A stretch of DNA of 64,000 nt from Hirudinaria manillensis (GCA_034509925.1 CM067526.1:2326501-2390500); one strand, 5' to 3'. Counted from the stretch's first letter, positions 36,617 through 49,631 are shown. Numbers and translations: made by a program. Notes: a model not told the origin generated them from the sequence alone.

Positions 36617-37984
36617 CTATAAAGAGTTAGTAATCCACTTTAAAGTTGAATTATAAAGGGAATCAATGACGTTGAAATCTCTGCAGATTCGATCGGCCGT
36701 GCTGTGAGTAGCTGGGAGACTTAAGGATGTTGTTAATTTCCTCTCTTGAGGGGCTACGTAGGGACCCACGAAGCATATAATGCCGATGACACCGCCTTCA
36801 GGATTGTAAAGTAAATCCTTATACAAATCTTGGAAGTCTGAATCATGTTCTTCCTCTTTCATTCCGTTTATGAGAACGTAAGACTCCACTAAGCCGGAGT
36901 AAAAGCTTTTCAGTTTTTCATACATGTCAGTTGATGTGTTCTAGAAGGAATGGATAATAAAGTTAAGAAATAAAGATAAATAAAATTGTGAAATAGTTGA
37001 CGGAAATCAAGCTGTTACTACGAAATGCCCGCATCTTGTAACAGGTGTATGATTAATCTCTCAGTTGCCATTCTGTACAAGCCCGGGCAACAATTACTAG
37101 AGGCCAATAGTAATTTGTCATTAGCCGGTTGAACACCAAACAATGCATACCTCGGTTGTATTAAAAATGTCTTTCGAAAGCGTTGACTCATCATTTCTGT
37201 GAGGTTCGGTACAGATTTCTTCTTCGTGAATTCGAGTTTCGATCTATTGGAAAGAAAATGATAATGGAATAATTGACAGAATTTTAATTCGGTTTAATTT
37301 TTTTCTTCTAATTTCAGACTTTATTTTTTACAAATAACCTTTTTGAACTTTAGTTCCAAAAAAAGCTTTATAAAAGTATTGGGAAACAAATGGTTGAGTG
37401 TCTATATCGATCCATTAAAATGTTACCAAATGTTCACGCGATTTCCCAACAGTTCTAAAATACGTTGCAGTTCAATAACATTTTTGGCTATAAATCGAGA
37501 TTAATTATAAAAAATATATAAATGTGTAGTGTAAATGTGGCTAAAGGAAACTTATAAGGATAAAGGATAATGTATAGAAAGAAAATCAGTCAGCAGTATT
37601 TAATTAAATAGAATTTTAATCTATTCATTTCCAAGTTGTAATACATTTGTACTGCATAAGTAGCCATTTAGATGTGGTGCGTACGTTCAAGATGTTTTGG
37701 TTAATAACATTCCAAAGTATCTGCCCAATGCAAGTTCTTAAATCACCACTCACGTAATGCTTTCTCAGGTGTTCTAGTTCTCTTGACAGAACTCCTAAGT
37801 TGTCCTCCATGGCGGTCAGTACTTCGAGAATGTCCTCCTCATCGAGTTTGTAGTATTCGTCAGGGTTGCTGCATACTTGTTCCAAGACATCTTTGAAGGC
37901 AAGTGGCATGCCATATGTAAAAGCCAATCCTCCAACTAGTATCAACAGAGCTGTCGCACGGAAGGATTGTACGGTTAGCACCAT
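36617..37984 (-). CDS. Secreted helix-rich four-cysteine protein, 3 exons
   Basis: Minus-strand exons 37754-37984, 37151-37243 and 36617-36940 join in phase 0 at both introns (donors GTGAGT and GTATGC) to give 215 aa. I chose the ATG at 37984 because it starts a typical signal peptide (residues 1-25, MVLTVQSFRATALLILVGGL and on). The frame upstream is open but has no better ATG. The mature protein has four cysteines (38, 88, 164, 194), three N-glycosylation sequons (NTT about 105, NTS 109, NST about 206), and long amphipathic helices around 43-77 and 113-150. Size, helices and cysteine number resemble a small helical cytokine or hormone, but I recognise no family. It lies next to the Ig-receptor array on the opposite strand, so a ligand role is only a hypothesis. 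Confidence 0.65.
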
Positions 37985-39995
37985 AAGTATTACAAATAAT
38001 GATATTAAAATGATTAAACTAATAAATTTTGTCAATTCGAGTAGAAATAAATGTGCATACCAGTTCCTAAAATCGCCTTAATCATTTTCACTATTCGTCT
38101 TTTTTTTTTCAAATTATCTACAGATATTACTTTCAGAGTACCGAAGTTCTTGTGTGGAAGATGCAGTGACTGAATTCTACATATAAAGGTTCCAACAAAT
38201 TTCCGTCCATTTAATCAGCTAATTGTTTGATATCGAGTTCATAAGAAATCACGTACAACTTGTTGCATCAGCAGTACGTACGGTTGGGCAAGCATCAACT
38301 TTTCTGCTCCGTGCCGAAAGTTTCAGTTAATGACGACATCAATTGTAATAATGGTAATTATTACAGTACGCTGTGAGGATTTAATAATGGTTAAAAAATA
38401 TTAGATCTAGATATCAAATATCTTTGGGATTTTCTCTAAAAATTGAAAAATCTCGAATAATTAAGGAATATTGGTTATTTGTCATTAATAACCACCTCAG
38501 GAAGTTACATTGATTGTCGTATGTCTTAATTAAACAGCATCGATCCTATAACTAAAATATCCTCTCTCTCAATTTAGCAATGAAATTCTTTCTTAAGAGA
38601 AATATAATAATTTGATTAATTATTTCCTTCGACTAATTGGATATTACAATTTAGGTTAGCCAGAAGAAGAATTGGGGTTTTGCCAACCATATTTTGTTTG
38701 TAGTTTGGCTTCATTAACGATATTAATCGTGTTGCCACTTTTAAAGGTATTTCATTTATCTGTGACATTTGATTGAAGATTGGTTAGTCAACATTAACGT
38801 TTAGGATTTTAAAGGAAAATATTTGTCACTTGTCACTTATTAGAAATTCCATGGTTTTCCATGGTAGATCTACGTCAATACTTTTAATTTTCCTAATTGC
38901 TATTCAAAGAGCGACTATTCTGCCACTCAGAATTCAAGATTCAAAATCGTACGCTCCGACTTTTATCCTGATGATCAAAAGCGTTTCAGTCGAATTAGCA
39001 ATCACCCTTTCCTGTCATTTCGTCTGACAGTTCAGACAACTAATCATTTTCTTGCATTACTTCCCGGTGAAATTTCACCAATTACCGGATTCTTTTGTAA
39101 TTGTCTCGGTGACGACGAGGTATTTAAAAGTGGCTCAACGTGAACGTTCTTTCGAGGCAGAGATTGAGTACTTTTATATGCTGCCTTGCAATTTTAAAAA
39201 TATTAATCTTGAACAAATATTTTCAAACTTGAATTGGAAATATTGAGATCGTGGTGAAATCCAGATGGATTCTGAAGTACCTTTAGTGGCCTGAGTGGAT
39301 GGTTGTTCTGGTATATACATTACGAACATTTAAAGTTGAGTGACAGATTTATTTTAGGTGTTTTATTTATTAATTAATTAATCACTTAATTGAGACTTAT
39401 CACTTAAGTGATAAAAGGTGAGTCGAAATGCTGAAATATTATTGCTTTTGATGACTTCTTATTGACAGAGTGTGATTCCAAAGAGAAGTTCGAAAATCAG
39501 GCAATCAATTTGAAACATACAATCTAATGATTAGATTACTTTATATTGGTATCATTAGACATAATATGGAGTAATTCTTTGATTAAAAATGTATTTGCTT
39601 ATTTTCAGTTTTTGAATTTTTAATTGTGGTAACGGTTGTAATTCTGGATTTTAAATCAGGATTATTAATGTTTGATTTCACTTATTTATTTAACAGAAGG
39701 GCAGGCATTAAAACCATTTGGGTCAACAAATATTTATGTTATTTTGTTTATTTGTCTGAAATTTTACACTTATACAATTTTGTACAAGTCTTATCGACAA
39801 AAAAAATAGAACTTGAAACTAACATGAAAGATAGATTAAATTAAATAGTGCTTGTTAGCCCTAAAAATAATTACACCCGGTATCACCCAATCGAAGAAAC
39901 CATACAAATTTAAGAAATTGTGAAATAAAACCTAATATTAAATAATAATAAATAATATACGTAATTTCATCGAGGGTTTCCTCAGGAAAGATGTA
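37985..39995. other. Intergenic, nothing recognised
   Basis: About 2 kb of AT-rich sequence between the divergent secreted-protein gene and the first Ig-array upstream element. It must contain the promoter of the former. No coding frame with protein-like features or splice partners is visible. Confidence 0.6.
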
Positions 39996-40121
39996 TCATT
40001 GGTCACAATCAACTTTTCCTTCTGGCTGCTTCAGTATAATTAATATAATTACATTTAACTGTTCACTGGGCTTTCAGTTAATAGCCAAGTACAAGTTGTC
40101 TTTTCGTTTAGCAATCGTGTT
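39996..40121 (+). promoter_or_regulatory. Array upstream element, copy 1
   Basis: Contains, in order, ATTGGTCACAATCAACTTTT (inverted CCAAT box), TTCCTTCTGGCTGCTTCAGT, ATAATTAATATAATTACATT, TAACTGTTCACTGGGCTTTC and AGCCAAGTACAAGTTGTC. It ends about 210 bp upstream of the Ig gene 1 start codon. The same element precedes all six genes and recurs at the right edge. Confidence 0.85.
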
Positions 40122-40333
40122 GTTTCTTGTTACCAGGAAATGTCGATTTCTTAATTTGAGTGTTTTTGCAATTTAATAAGTTAATAAATAATTAATAAAT
40201 TGAAATAGCGACATTCGTATAAACATTTTTAAACGAAAAAATAATTCAAGAATATTTCGAAGTTTGTTCCGAATAGAAAAATAATTAGAGATTCAATGGT
40301 AATCATTTTAATTTGGTATTTCGCATCAAACAA

Positions 40334-42100
40334 ATGTTAAAGAAAATTTTTAGTTTTTATCTTTGGCTTTTCTCACAAGGTTTGTCAGCACTTTCATGTT
40401 ATAATTTAACTCAAGAGTTCCTTACAATTCAATTTTGAGTTGATAAAATAATGACTTTCATAAATACCAATCGCGTTATTATATCTCGATCTCCTAAAGT
40501 AGCATTGCGAATCTCAGAACAACTACAATCATTGTTGAAATACTTTTATTTGGAATGATTCAAATTTTATCCCAGCTTCAAATCTTGAGAACTCAGCAAA
40601 AACTAATACAGTGGTAGCAGTTGATTCAACAATAATTGCAGAGAAAGGAATGAACGTTACTATTGAGTGCAACAAATCTTGCAATTTCGATTCTCCACTT
40701 TGGGCTTATAAACAACCAAATGAAGCAGCTTTTGAGGACCTCGTTGTTGTGGGCAGTTGTTCGATTAGGAACAAAATTCCTGGAAGGAAGGATCTGTGGT
40801 ATACGGTCATAAATGGCGCAAACTGTAAACAGACTTTGCTTCTACCTGAAATCCAGTTTGAAGCAACCGGAGTTTATGTCTGCTGGGAAGGCTTATTGGC
40901 TAAAGGAGTGACAAATGTTATTGTTGTTAGTGAGTGATATCGATATGTTATCAGTCTATTTAAACTTTGTTAATGATTATTTTTTTAATTAAAAATTCAC
41001 AGATACAAACAAAAATTGTTCAATTGAGCCTGATTTCTCAGACTCAGAAAATATCCTTCTGAAACAAAACGATTCAATCACCATCAGATGTTCTTTCCAA
41101 TATTCAGCAGATCAATCATGCATCGCTACTCCCATTTGGACAGATCTCACAGGATACAGAAATTTAACGATAAGCGCTAATGATTTCGAAGCCAACATGG
41201 ATGACAAACATGCATGGATCCATTTCGAACCTGGTGCTGATATAAGAAATGGAACAAGATTCAACCTATCCTTTGCATTTAATTGTTTTCCCACAAATTC
41301 CAGCGACAAAATTCAAAGTTCAGAAGCAAGACAATATTATTTTGGACTTGTACCATTCAAAATCTTTATTCACGGTAAAGTTTAAATATTTTTGTTCATT
41401 AAATACATTAGTTATGAAAGGTGAAATAGATGAAAGCATATTTATATTTTTAATTTAAGCCGTTAGCTGAGGCCCTCAGAATTTATTATTTTATTTTAGC
41501 ACTTTAAAAGACAAATTCAATCTTTTTCTGAATTAGTAATCAATCGAGGTTTTTTCAAAGCAGTTCTAAAAATTATTAAAATATATTTATTTGTGACACA
41601 ACTTGGTAAATTTGATAAAAAGTACTTCTAGCTTCAGGTTCTATGAACAATAAAAGGATTGTCCAACCAAACTTCATCAGTTTTCTGCTCAAAGTCGCTA
41701 TTAGCTTAGCCATTGCAATTGTTATTATTGTTACCTTTTCAATTTTCATTTGGAAGTTCTACTTATTTAAAGGTAAATAGTTTTAAAATTTGAAACAATT
41801 CATTCCAAACCAGCTATTAATATCAAGCGCATTGATACGTGTTGTGATAGTATTTGAGCCAGCCAATCACAGAGAAACCAATTAGTTTTTCCAGTATCAG
41901 TTTTTTATTAGAGCTTGTTGTTATTCCAAACAGTTGTCAATTCTCCTTCGATCCGCGATGATTTCATGACGGGAAGAGCTCTGCCTGTCATTCCCTTGGA
42001 CGAAGTCTTTAAAGTAAAGAAAGATTTTCAATGTCGAAATATTAATGGATTAAGATTCCATGAGGATTCCACCTACGACGTCATAAACGATTTAGCTTAA
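40334..42100 (+). CDS. Ig-type transmembrane receptor, array gene 1
   Basis: Exons 40334-40379, 40576-40929, 41003-41374, 41638-41772 and 41934-42100, all introns phase 1, encode 357 aa. Order: signal peptide (1-15), N-terminal Ig-type domain (about 30-133) with IECNKSC, core LWAYK and GVYVCW, second domain (about 137-257) with four cysteines and WTDLTGYRNLT, membrane helix (about 268-293, SLAIAIVIIVTFSIFIW), and a tail of about 60 residues. The tail holds GRALPVIP and ends STYDVINDLA. Y350 fits the ITIM consensus (S/V/I/L)xYxx(I/V/L) and also a YxxI sorting signal. Several sequons predict a glycosylated surface protein. An AATAAA follows at about 42124. Ligand and function are unknown. Phase-1 exon structure is typical of Ig-superfamily genes. 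Confidence 0.82.
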
Positions 42101-43738
42101 CTAATTGAGAATGAGAACAATGGAATAAAATGTATCGTTGTTGTTGGTTTGATAAGTTTCGGTAACTGGTATATTCCTATTTTGTTATAATGAATTTCAA
42201 ATGGATATTAATTGCCACCGATTGATTATCCTGTTAATATATTTTTAATTTTTTGTTTTCCAATATGTTATAAAATGATTTTATTTTTATAACTACTTTT
42301 GTAACATGTTTATGGCGTTTTGACTTGATAATCAGTTTGTCAACTGAATATAAATTTATAATATGTTAATAGTTTTATTAAATGGGTTGCTTTGTAGAGG
42401 CTCTTATTGAATCAAACATCTTTTGAAATCTATCTGTAACAAAATAGATATATTTTAATCTCGCATTTCATGTTTCCTTTTGTGTTGAAAATCGAACTAT
42501 GGAATTAATGTTCAACTTGTGAAACCCATGACATGACGATAAAGTATCTTTGAGTTCTCTTTTTTTGGAAAGTAGAGATGACTATTTCTTTGAGAAATGG
42601 ACATAAGTTGAGTATGAAGAGGATAATCTTGATAACGATAAGCTCTGAATGTTATCCATAAATTATGAATATGTTGAGCTTGAGGCACCCCAAAACTCAT
42701 GAAGACATGTTTATAAGTTTTTAAAGGTTCAGGATTTGAATCTACGAATAATTTATTTATTTAATAATGAAATAAAAAGCGCCGAATATTTAACCTAACC
42801 ATAAAAGCATATTATTTTGTTTAATAAATTAATTTGATTAAAACACCATATTAAATAAGAATATTAAATAAGAATTTGAAGATGTTTTCCTTTACTAATT
42901 TATAGAGCAGTGAATTTGAAAATATTCCTTAAAAAAATCGGTCCCGCTGAAAAACGGATGGTACTCATTTGAAGATCCAAAATATTTATTTAATTCTTTG
43001 ATTAAATGTTTTTAAATAATTGAATATATTATTAATATATTAATCCAGGAAAGAGTATCACCAATTACACTACTCGCTCGGATTGAATATTAATTGCGAT
43101 ATATTTAACAAAGATCTTTAATTGCCCATGACCAAAATACAGCCATTTTTTTAAAATTTAATAAAATTTAAATTGGCAATAGTGATAATAATAAATTATA
43201 TAATTGTTATATAATTTTCGAAAGTACCAGAGAACAAAAATGAAAATTTATTGGTGCAGAAAAAAGATTAATGCAGACCAACCCTGACTAACATTTCTTT
43301 TATTATCCAAATAATTTAATAGCGATTTTGAACATAAAGATCAAAATTAATTTTGCAATATTATTATAGATTAATTGTTAGTTTCATGATTATGTTTATC
43401 CATGTATTAATTGCCTGCCATTATTGAAAACGGCTATAATGTTACATTAACTGTTAGTCCCATGTGTTTTACAAAGCCTAATAGGTAGGAGTCACTGCTA
43501 ATTCAGTTTTACATTGTAACATAACACAAAGTAATGATATCATTAAATAAACAAGAATTTTGAAAAAAAGAATCGAAGGAGTTTTTATTTACATCTATAA
43601 AGAATTAACTTGAATTGAACAATATTAGAATTGCAGAAAATATGGCGCGAGAGACGAAACAGAAATAATATGCAATCATAACAATAATTATAATAATAAG
43701 AATAACCTCAAGAGGATGGGTGTTTTAGAGGTCTAAAG
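42101..43738. other. Spacer between array genes 1 and 2
   Basis: AT-rich, with the AATAAA of gene 1 near the left end. No further exon or RNA gene recognised. Confidence 0.6.
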
Positions 43739-43850
43739 TAACTTTTCCTTCTGGCTGCTTCAGCATAATTAATATAATTACATTTAACTGTCCACTGGGC
43801 TCTCGGTTAATAGCCATGTACTAGTTGTCTTTCATTTAGCATTCGTGTTG
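43739..43850 (+). promoter_or_regulatory. Array upstream element, copy 2 (left part lost)
   Basis: Matches the other copies from ACTTTTCCTTCTGGCTGCTT onward, through TAATTAATATAATTA and ACTGTCCACTGGGC. The left end reads AGAGGTCTAAAGTA where the other copies have the ATTGGTCACAACCA segment, so the inverted CCAAT box is missing. AGCCATGTACTAG also differs from AGCCAAGTACAAG. Confidence 0.8.
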
Positions 43851-44103
43851 ATTCTTAATTCAGAGAATTGTCGATACTTATTTATTTAGTATGAAAGATT
43901 GTACAATTAAATTAAAACAAAATAAATGGCTGTGTAGAATTAATTTACAAATCAAGATTTGTTACAATTTTAAAAGTAAAGTGATTTAAATCGAAGTTGT
44001 CTGACATGCGTTGTAAGTTTGAATAGATCAAGTCTAGCGTTAAAATTAAAAATAATTCCACATGTTCCTCTGCCATTTTGTTGGTGTATTTCGAATTAGG
44101 AAA

Positions 44104-45705
44104 GCCTTAGAAGTTCTTTTAAGCATTTTTTTATTTCTCTTCATAAATGGTTAGTCGCTAAAATGTCATTAAATTTGCTTATTTAAAGACTTTTTTTGCA
44201 ATTCTTGAAAATTTAGACTCGGTGAATGAGAAAACTGGAAATAATAGTGGAAGTCTAGAAATAAAAATTATTAAAGAAGGAACTGGTGTTGTTATTGAAT
44301 GCCGTTCATGCAACGGTAGTTCCTTGGTTTGGACTCACAAACCACCCAACGGAGTACCAGCTGATATCGTCACAGGTAAAGAAGCAGTTAGAAAAGACAA
44401 CCAGGCAGAAGATGATCAGTGGTTTAACATTGCTTTTGACAACAACATCTGCATTAACAAATTATACATCCACGAAATTCAAATAAACAAAGCTGGAGTA
44501 TACACCTGTTGGAAAGATTTGAACATAATGAGAACAAATGTCATCGTCATAAGTGAGTCACTTCAATCAAATATTCCTCATTGTCGTTAAAATATCAGCA
44601 ATATTTTGTATAATTTAACGCTTTATTTTCAACTTGACAGAAGAAAACTTTCGATGCTTCAGCGAACCAGATTTTCCGAAAACCATCCTTTTGACACCAA
44701 ATAGCACAGTCACCATCAATTGCACTTTTCAATATTCAGCGGATGAATCATGTATTGCTACACCTATTTGGATAGATCTCACAGGATATAGGAATTTCAC
44801 AGTGCCTAGCATTGACTTCGACGTTAGCATGACTGACAGCCATACCTGGATCAATTTCAAACCTGGCGCTGAAATCACGAATGGAACACACCTCAATTTA
44901 TCTTTTGTTTTTAATTGTTCTTTCTCGAACAACAGCCAAGACAAATACGAAGTCCGAAGCAGTCGATATGACTTGGGTCAAATACCGTTTACATTATTTG
45001 TCGAAGTTGAGAAAGGTTCGTTCACTCTGATTCTATCAAATCAATTTTTTATTGAGCGAAGTATGCATAGAGGTAGAAACTCGTGAAGAAATCAAATAAG
45101 TCGGAGGGTTTGTCCTGCGAGACTAAATACAACCTGGATAGTCTAGATTATACACACAAGTCACTCCAATATTTATAACTGTTTTGTAGAGTCCTTATTT
45201 TGATAGATTTATATTTGTCTAAGGATATTTATGATAGTTCAGAATTTGTTTATTTTTTTAAAAGGGACCACTAATAACATGAAAACACCCGATGAATCCA
45301 GGATCAAACGAATGTTGACAACTGGGATTATTACAGCCATGGCAATTCTGACTGTTTTCCTTTTTCCTGTACTAATATGGAAGATCTATAGGAGCTACAA
45401 ATTAATTAATGGTAATATTAACTTCGTTGTTACAAATTTTACGAAATTATAATTAATTTGAAAGAAGATATAAAATTACTTGAAAATGTTAATTAATTCT
45501 GTATTTTTTTGGAAATATAAGTCATTCACGTTTACTTCAAGCCACAGAAATTGACGCCAGTGTTGTGGGCAAGGCTCTACCAGACATTCCCATGACTGCT
45601 TCCTACTCCTTGGAACATCTTGGAGCCCCGAAGCTACCTCCACGTAGAAATATTGTTGAATTTAGGTCACCAGAAGAAGCAACTTATGAAGTCATTAAGG
45701 ATTGA
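44104..45705 (+). CDS. Ig-type transmembrane receptor, array gene 2; start codon missing
   Basis: Exons 2-5 are intact: 44217-44552, 44641-45015, 45265-45411, 45548-45705, phase 1 throughout. The signal-peptide exon (46 nt, ending at 44149 with GTTAGT donor) is recognisable, but where the paralogues have ATG this copy has GCC (44104). The in-frame triplet at 44098 is TAG, and the exon has no in-frame ATG. Domains: first Ig (IECRSC, VWTHKPP, GVYTCW), second Ig (SADESCIATPIWIDLTGYR), membrane helix ITAMAILTVFLFPVLIW, tail with GKALPDIP, PPRR and C-terminal ATYEVIKD (Y348 by alignment). The body shows no stop or frameshift, so it is either a young pseudogene or uses another first exon or a non-AUG start. 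Confidence 0.72.
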
Positions 45706-47520
45706 AATGAACAACCACACCAATCAATCAATTTTTGTGTAGACCCATTGCAATTATATTAATATTGCAACATTAATGACCTCAAAGTCTATTAGAATGA
45801 AAGAATGCTTGAATTGAGAATAAGGATTGAAAATAATATTGTACATCAATTATCTTATTGCGTTTGTTTTCCATTTACTACCATTTGGTAAAATGTTTCA
45901 CTCAAACTGTTTTTCGATGATTTGTTTACGTAATATCTTAGTTAATCGTATCCATTAATGATTAATCAATTCATTTCCAAATATTTCACCAGTCTAGGAT
46001 TTGGTTTAAAATCTTTTGGCTTCTATTATGTAGAGCGATTTTTTACATTTCGGAAGTAATAAATTTTGTTGAACTGGTTGAACCGAACAGTAATTCAGTA
46101 TAAAATTCTTGGTAGTGCTAAAGATTTGTTGGACAGAAGATTGATGCCATGAATCCACCCCTCGCCACCAACCTCTCCTCACCACCCATGTTATACTGCC
46201 CCCTTTCGACAATTCTCAGACACCTCAACCTCTGACAGTATCATCTTTGTATATGTCCTGAATTAATTTCAGTATTTATCGTTCTCCCAAATCTTCAACA
46301 GTTTTTGACAATCGTATCTGCTCTCGTCGTTGACCTTTCAAGGTTAACCACCTATTGTTTAATGCACATTGAATATTCCAGAAGTTGATTCCTCATAGTG
46401 ATTACAAACTTCTAATAACTCAGGGATCTATAATTAATTGAACTTTGAAATTTTTTAGAATTTAATTTCTAATGTTTGAATCTTTTTTTTATCATCAACT
46501 GCAAACAAACGCTTTTCTTAAACTAATCCTTCAAATCCTTAAGTTTTCTTCGTAAGACTAGGATTTGTTTGCTCAAGGAGTTTATTTCTGTGCATCGTAA
46601 TAGAAGCATGAAGGACCCAAAAGTTCAAAACTATTTTTAAGTCAAGGATTAAAATTTAACAGGCAAACGTTCAGTTCTTTTAAGTATCTTCTGGTTATGT
46701 GTGTTGCTCAAACGTTACTGCTTCATTCGAAAAATTACAATGTTTGTGCCGGCTATAGAGAAGTACAGAAATGTGATTTTCATAAAATTTTGTAAATATT
46801 TCATGCAAATATCTAAAGTCATTAGGAATAAATTACAATTAATATTTAATATTTTTTTAATTAATTCTAAATCAATCGATATTAGAACTAATTAAATGGT
46901 ATTTTTAAATCTTCAAATTGCTGTTAAATAACCATTAATTGTGGTCGGAAAAAGATTGTAAAGTCTCACTCATTATTTTAAAAACAAAAGAATCACTCTA
47001 AAAATGCACCAAGATTATTTTTCAAATTCATCTATTTTGATGTGATTTTATCTGGATGTAATTCAAATTAAGAAATAATTAAAATATTATTTTTTAAAAT
47101 ATTATTATTTGTAAATTAGTTCCTATATTGACAAAACGTAATTTGTTTGTAGACATAATAAGATTAATTATTTATTAGGTTAATTACGGTTCAATTAATT
47201 TTATTTTATATAAATTCTAACAAATAACGTAAAATGTCACTAATTTGTGAGATAGCGGGTGAAAGACCAATACTCCATAAAAATATTGATTATATCTGTC
47301 AGGGGAAAACCTGCAATATTTAAATGAGCTTTAAAAAAGCTGTCCTAACTCGATATAATGCGAATTTTACCATTATTAATAAAATATTAAAAAATTGTAT
47401 GAAATAATGGACGATTAATAGGGAAACGGTTGAGCAAAAGAATTTACAAAAATTAATTCCGAATTATTTTCAAGCGATTGTAAACTGAAAATATATGAAA
47501 CCAAAAAGGAATCATAATGC

Positions 47521-47561
<41 letters not shown>

Positions 47562-47599
47562 TCGCTCAATGGATTCTAACAACTTTAATAAAACAACTG
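45706..47599. other. Spacer between array genes 2 and 3
   Basis: The part at about 46030-46200 is clearly similar to 49940-50110 downstream of gene 3 (shared GAACTGGTTGAACCG and AAAGATTTGTTGGACAGAA strings), showing the duplication unit includes 3' flank. An (AAT)n array lies at 47519-47561. No gene seen. Confidence 0.7.
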
Positions 47600-47727
47600 T
47601 TTCATTGGTCACAACCGACTTTTCCTTCTGGCTGCTTCAGCATAATTAATATAATTACATTTAACTGTTCACTGGGCTTTCAGGTAATAGCCAAGTACAA
47701 GTTGTCTTTCGATTAGCATTCGTTTGA
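47600..47727 (+). promoter_or_regulatory. Array upstream element, copy 3
   Basis: Full element including inverted CCAAT (ATTGGTCACAACCGAC), TTTTCCTTCTGGCTGCTTCA, TAATTAATATAATTA and AGCCAAGTACAAGTTGTC. Ends about 130 bp before the gene 3 ATG. Confidence 0.85.
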
Positions 47728-47858
47728 TTCTTGTTAAAACAGGAAATGTCGAAGTTGTATTACGAATGTTTCTTTAATCTGAATTAATCGAATAAAGCGA
47801 AGACTTAACGTATTATACCTAACCCTATTTATTTTGTTCTAATGATTGAGTTGGAAAC

Positions 47859-49631
47859 ATGCTAAAAATATGTATCAGCCTGAGTTTGTTGCTTTTCTTT
47901 GGCGGTTAGCAATTCCTTGATACTACCACAAACAATTAATAGTTTACTGTTATCATTAAATTCATGTCTCATTCATTATGGCACATCAAAATGTAAGGTA
48001 AATTTAAATTACATTATGTTATAAATTCGATTCCATAATATTGATTTAAAAAAAAACTATTTTAACGTTTATGTTTCACATTATCAATCCAATGAATTGA
48101 GCTGTTGAGCATGAAATAATATAGTTATCTACTCAGGTTTAATAAACAAAACCTTTCATTTAATAGAAACAATTGATACACGGTCAGAAATTCAGGCAAC
48201 TGAACTTATTGATGCAATGAAATTTATAAAAGTCGGAGAAGATATAACTATTGAATGCAACTTGTGTGATATTAATTTACTGCAATGGACATACAAGGGC
48301 CCAAACAAACCACAAGAAGAAATTGTTACAGCAGGCAAATCAATCAGAACAAAATATCAAGGAAAAAATACGTCCTGGTTTGAACCTGTAAGCTATTCAA
48401 ACTGCATGTTCATTTTGCATTTGCCAAAAATTCAATACGATGCTGCTGGAATATATAGTTGTTGGGACAATTTAAATAAAATATCAACGACAAATATCGT
48501 CGTTATAAGTAAGTGAACTTCATATAAATTTATTACCAAAAATAATGATAAACTGTTAATTTGAATTTAATAGGCGATAACAACAATTGCTCCAGCGAAC
48601 CAGATTTTTCAGACACCTTTCTGATACAAAAAATTTCTTTTACCATCAAATGTTCTTTTAAATATGCAGCAGATGAATCATGCATTGTTACTCCTGGTTG
48701 GACAGATCTCACAGGATATAGAAATTTAACCTTGCCTGATGATGATTTCGAAGTTAAAATGGATAACCTACATGCATCGATCCATTTCAAGTCTGGTGCT
48801 GACATCTTAAATGGAACACAACTCAATTTATCTTTTGTTTTTAATTGTTCTTTCTCAAACAACAGCCAAGACAAATACGAAGTCCGAAGCAGTCGATATG
48901 ACTTCGGCCAAGTACCATTCACACTATTTGCCGCATTTGAGAAAGGTTCGTTCAAGATAATTCTATCAAATCTTTATTGAGCGAAGTACGCAAAGAGGTA
49001 GAAGCAGAGGTAGATGAAATAAATTCCGCCCGTGTGGATGAGCGATTCAGTACCACCTTGATAGCCCAAATTATGCACAATAGTCACTCCAGTACTTAAA
49101 ACCTTTTTCTAGAGTTTAGATTTTTTTTATTTATGAAAAGACTCGTGTTAGTGCTTAATTTGATTTTTAAAGGGGCTTCCACTACGGTCAGAAATGAGGG
49201 ATCACCGATCAATCGATTGCTAACAACTGGGATTATTACAACCATAGCAATATTGGCTGTTTTCCTTTTCCCTGTGCTAATATGGAAGATTTTCAAAAAC
49301 TATAAATTAATTAATGGTAATATTAATCTATTTACTAAAAATTTACGAAAAAACATTATAAATAATTTGTAAGAAGAAATAAAATTGCTTGAACATTAAT
49401 TAATTAATTCAGTAATTTAAAAAAAGTCATTCACATTTACAAGCGATAGAAGTCGACGCCAGTGTTGTGGGCAAGGCTCTACCAGACATTCCCATGATTG
49501 CTTCCTACTCCTTGGAACATCTTGGTTTGAACCTTTTGAACACCTTGGAAGCCCCAAAGCTACCTCCACGAAGGGACATCGTTACATTTATGCCACCAGA
49601 AGACGCAACTTATGAAGTCATAAAAGATTGA
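47859..49631 (+). CDS. Ig-type transmembrane receptor, array gene 3
   Basis: Exons 47859-47904, 48167-48508, 48574-48945, 49173-49316 and 49450-49631 give 361 aa. Signal peptide MLKICISLSLLLFFG. First Ig domain with IECNLC, LQWTYKGP, SNC and AGIYSCW. Second domain with KYAADESCIVTPGWTDLTGYR and FNCSFSNNSQDKYEVRSSRY. Membrane helix ITTIAILAVFLFPVLIW. The tail carries GKALPDIP, PPRR and C-terminal ATYEVIKD (Y356), plus a short insertion after SLEHLG relative to gene 2. Closest relative in the window is gene 2, sharing tail, second domain and 3' flank. Role unknown; a tyrosine-phosphorylated surface receptor is the best inference. Confidence 0.82.

Noticed and set aside
38830..39246. Small plus-strand frames before the Ig array
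   Set aside because: No upstream element of the array type, no Ig motifs, no coherent splice sites; probably chance.
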